A stretch of 7,998 bases of DNA from Nonlabens sp. (GTDB lineage Bacteria > Bacteroidota > Bacteroidia > Flavobacteriales > Flavobacteriaceae): contig JANQTO010000034.1 of assembly GCA_030731685.1 (NCBI GenBank), forward strand, positions 1-7,998, written 5' to 3'. Below the pieces are notes generated by a model that was not told the DNA's origin, did no database searches, and worked only from the letters and a program-made list of their open reading frames with translations. Shown in pieces: positions 6,582 through 7,998 of this stretch. Made by a program: the position numbers and the translations under genes. The stretch's first letter is position 1. Every line of letters begins with the position of its first letter.

Positions 6582-6602
6582 ATTCTCTCAACTCAATTTT
6601 AC

Positions 6603-6646
6603 ACCACTACTTTTAAATGGTTACATTTACAAGTAGTGGTTTTTTT
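6603..6646 (+). terminator. Intrinsic terminator of rpsU
   Basis: ACCACTACTT (6603-6612) pairs with AAGTAGTGGT (6631-6640). After one T-C mismatch, TAAATG (6614-6619) pairs with CATTTA (6624-6629) around a four-base loop. The stem is thus 16 pairs with one internal mismatch, followed by seven T (6640-6646). The last T touches the ATG of the recombinase gene at 6647, so any transcript into that gene must read through or start within this element. Confidence 0.92.
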
Positions 6647-7534
6647 ATGGAATTAAAATTATTTACAGACTATTTGTTGCTGGAGCGTCATTACAGCCAG
6701 CATACAGCGCTCGCTTATGAAGCAGACGTGATGCAATTCATGCGCTATCTGGAGATTGAAGAGAGTGCAGAGCTACTTCAAATAGATTATAATGATATAC
6801 GCGGTTTTGTGACAGAACTATTAGATGAGCATATAACTGCAAAAACTGTAAACAGAAAAGTGGCATCACTGAAGGCCTTTTATAAATTTCAGCGTAAGGT
6901 AGGTGCGATTGATTTTAATCCATTAGCGGTTCATAAGAGCATAAAGGTTGCAAAAAAAGTGCAAATACCATTTTCTAAGGACGAGGTACGGACAATATTG
7001 GAGCAGTCTAAGGTTGCTTCAGGTTTTAACGAGGTAAGAAATTTAATAATTATCGAGATTTTATATACCACGGGCATACGCCGTAAAGAACTCATTGATT
7101 TGAAGCTCTATTCTGTTAATACCTATGAAAGTGTTATAACAGTTTTAGGTAAGCGTAATAAAGAGCGTAAAATACCAATGCTGGGTTCACTAGCATCTTC
7201 AATGCAAAAGTATTTAGAGCTCAGGGCGCAAATCGTTTCTCAGACAGAACAATCTTTATTAGTAACAGATAATGGGGTCTCGTTATATCCTTCATTTGTC
7301 TATCGAGTTATTAATAGTTATTTTGCTGGGGTGTCACAAAAGGTAAAAACCAGTCCGCACATTTTAAGGCATTCTTTTGCAACACATCTCTTAGATGCGG
7401 GTGCAGATCTTAACTCGGTAAAAGAATTATTAGGACACGCAAGTTTAGCATCTACTCAAGTATATACGCACGCAAGCATGGCTACTCTTAAGGGTGTTTA
7501 TGCTAGTGCACACCCTAGGTCTTCAGTGAAATGA
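6647..7534 (+). CDS. Tyrosine recombinase, XerC/XerD-like
   Basis: This 295-residue recombinase has the Xer layout: N-terminal SAM-like DNA-binding domain (about 1-90; F-T-D-Y-L-L-L-E-R-H-Y-S-Q-H-T-A-L-A-Y) and C-terminal catalytic domain (about 105-290). All catalytic residues are present: R145 (T-G-I-R), K169 (L-G-K-R), H238 and R241 (H-I-L-R-H), H264 (L-L-G-H) and nucleophile Y273 (V-Y-T-H). It probably resolves chromosome dimers at dif, but XerC, XerD and other Xer-like paralogues cannot be separated here, so no symbol is given. I start at ATG 6647 rather than ATG 6617, because the earlier one lies inside the rpsU terminator and its 10 extra residues are just the translated hairpin. In related flavobacteria a gene of this kind follows rpsU, which argues for a core gene rather than a mobile integrase. 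Confidence 0.9.
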   Translation: MELKLFTDYLLLERHYSQHTALAYEADVMQFMRYLEIEESAELLQIDYNDIRGFVTELLDEHITAKTVNRKVASLKAFYKFQRKVGAIDFNPLAVHKSIKVAKKVQIPFSKDEVRTILEQSKVASGFNEVRNLIIIEILYTTGIRRKELIDLKLYSVNTYESVITVLGKRNKERKIPMLGSLASSMQKYLELRAQIVSQTEQSLLVTDNGVSLYPSFVYRVINSYFAGVSQKVKTSPHILRHSFATHLLDAGADLNSVKELLGHASLASTQVYTHASMATLKGVYASAHPRSSVK

Positions 7535-7633
7535 TATGATAACATATAGCTAGTTTTCTTAGGGTTTTTATTCATCTTGTTTAACCTGATTAAAATAAAT
7601 AGATGCGCTAGTAAAAAAAATCTATAAAAATAT

Positions 7634-7663
7634 TTTGCAAATTGAAAAATACGCTTACATTTG
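7634..7663 (+). promoter_or_regulatory. Promoter of the tRNA operon (-33 and -7 boxes)
   Basis: TTTG at 7634-7637 and TACATTTG at 7656-7663 match the Bacteroidota -33 (TTTG) and -7 (TAnnTTTG) consensus, with an 18-base spacer. Transcription should start around 7668-7671, about 55 bases before tRNA-Thr. The 7535-7633 stretch before it is AT-rich, and I see neither a gene nor a convincing terminator there. Confidence 0.85.
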
Positions 7664-7667
7664 CAGT

Positions 7668-7682
7668 CCGTTAGAAAAACGG
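7668..7682 (+). other. Small hairpin at the 5' end of the tRNA transcript
   Basis: CCGTT, loop AGAAA, AACGG form a perfect 5-bp hairpin directly at the predicted transcription start. It may protect the precursor 5' end or serve in processing; this is inference. There is no T-tract after it, so it is not a terminator. Confidence 0.45.
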
Positions 7683-7725
7683 TCTTGTACGGTGTCTTGA
7701 AAAAGGTAAAGTAAAAGAAACAAAA

Positions 7726-7799
7726 GCCGATGTAGCTCAGCTGGCTAGAGCAGCTGATTTGTAATCAGCAGGTCGTGGGTTCGAGTCCCTCTATCGGCT
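7726..7799 (+). tRNA. tRNA-Thr (anticodon TGT)
   Basis: This 74-base cloverleaf has acceptor GCCGATG (7726-7732) paired with TATCGGC (7792-7798), the last pair being G-U. The anticodon stem is GCTGA/TCAGC around loop TTTGTAA, giving anticodon TGT at 7760-7762, which reads ACA. The T loop is TTCGAGT; the T stem GTGGG/CCCTC contains one U-U mismatch. CCA is not encoded. It is the first gene of the tRNA operon. Confidence 0.97.
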
Positions 7800-7829
7800 C
7801 AAGTTTTTTGAAAAGTTGTGATTATTATT

Positions 7830-7910
7830 GGGGAGATACTCAAGCGGCCAACGAGGACGGACTGTAACTCCGTTGGGAAACCTTCGTAGGTTCGAATCCT
7901 ACTCTCCCCA
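7830..7910 (+). tRNA. tRNA-Tyr (anticodon GTA)
   Basis: This 81-base class II tRNA has acceptor GGGGAGA (7830-7836) paired with TCTCCCC (7903-7909) and discriminator A. The anticodon stem is ACGGA/TCCGT around loop CTGTAAC, with anticodon GTA at 7864-7866. A long variable arm follows, then T arm GTAGG-TTCGAAT-CCTAC. CCA is not encoded. It lies 30 bp after tRNA-Thr on the same transcript. Confidence 0.97.
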
Positions 7911-7945
7911 CTTTTTAATCAATTGTACTTTTTGTAGTGCAAGTT

Positions 7946-7998
7946 GCGAGAGTAGCTCAGTTGGTAGAGCGTCAGCCTTCCAAGCTGAATGTCGCCGG
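7946..7998 (+). tRNA. tRNA-Gly (anticodon TCC), 3' end outside the window
   Basis: The acceptor 5' strand GCGAGAG (7946-7952), D arm GCTC/GAGC and anticodon arm TCAGC-CTTCCAA-GCTGA are present, with anticodon TCC at 7979-7981. The window ends in the T stem, so the 3' acceptor strand is not seen. It lies 35 bp after tRNA-Tyr. Confidence 0.93.

Noticed and set aside
6454..6636. 60-codon + strand frame overlapping rpsU and its terminator
   Set aside because: It is an alternative frame of rpsU running into the terminator, with no recognisable protein features.
6617..6646. Upstream start of the recombinase at ATG 6617
   Set aside because: This ATG is in the stem of the rpsU terminator, and the ten added residues only translate the hairpin and T-tract.
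6647..7799. Tyrosine recombinase next to tRNA genes as an integrated element
   Set aside because: The protein is a compact Xer-type recombinase in a conserved core context behind rpsU. I see no direct repeat of a tRNA 3' end, no cargo genes and no excisionase, so an integrative element is not supported.

Overview
The window reads as chromosomal DNA of a marine-type member of the Bacteroidota, most likely family Flavobacteriaceae. The evidence is the DUF2851 gene followed by a short PspC-domain gene, the Bacteroidota-type -7 boxes (TAnnTTTG), the near absence of Shine-Dalgarno sites except in front of rpsU, and the rpsU / XerC-type recombinase / tRNA-Thr-Tyr-Gly order. The genus cannot be fixed from this sequence alone. 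Every gene found is on the + strand.

Layout. Positions 1-2152 hold a likely co-transcribed set: the 3' part of a DUF2851 gene, a 75-residue PspC-domain membrane protein, and a two-helix potassium channel with a cytoplasmic RCK/TrkA domain, whose selectivity filter reads TVGYRE instead of the usual TVGYGD/E. Positions 2244-4220 encode an alanine/glycine:cation symporter of the AgcS/AlsT family with a signal peptide and two extra loops. Positions 4229-5092 encode a membrane-anchored helix-hairpin-helix protein. A 13-bp perfect inverted repeat resembling a terminator lies inside its first codons. Positions 5114-6283 encode an acyl-CoA dehydrogenase.

Positions 6284-7534 hold rpsU (ribosomal protein bS21) with its own promoter, an unusually long Shine-Dalgarno sequence and a strong intrinsic terminator, followed immediately by a XerC/XerD-like tyrosine recombinase whose ATG abuts the terminator T-tract. 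After 191 bp containing a clear promoter comes a tRNA operon: tRNA-Thr(TGT), tRNA-Tyr(GTA) and a tRNA-Gly(TCC) cut by the window end.

Functionally this is mostly a housekeeping region: ion and amino-acid transport, acyl-CoA oxidation, translation, chromosome maintenance. I see no defence system, prophage, transposon or CRISPR array. The strongest unexplained signal is a 16-bp perfect palindrome (CGCTTTCGCGAAAGCG) present three times in under 6 kb. Two copies lie inside protein-coding genes in different reading phases and one lies just upstream of the rpsU promoter. The second strong signal is regulatory: the extended Shine-Dalgarno of rpsU fits bS21 autoregulation as described for Flavobacteriales.
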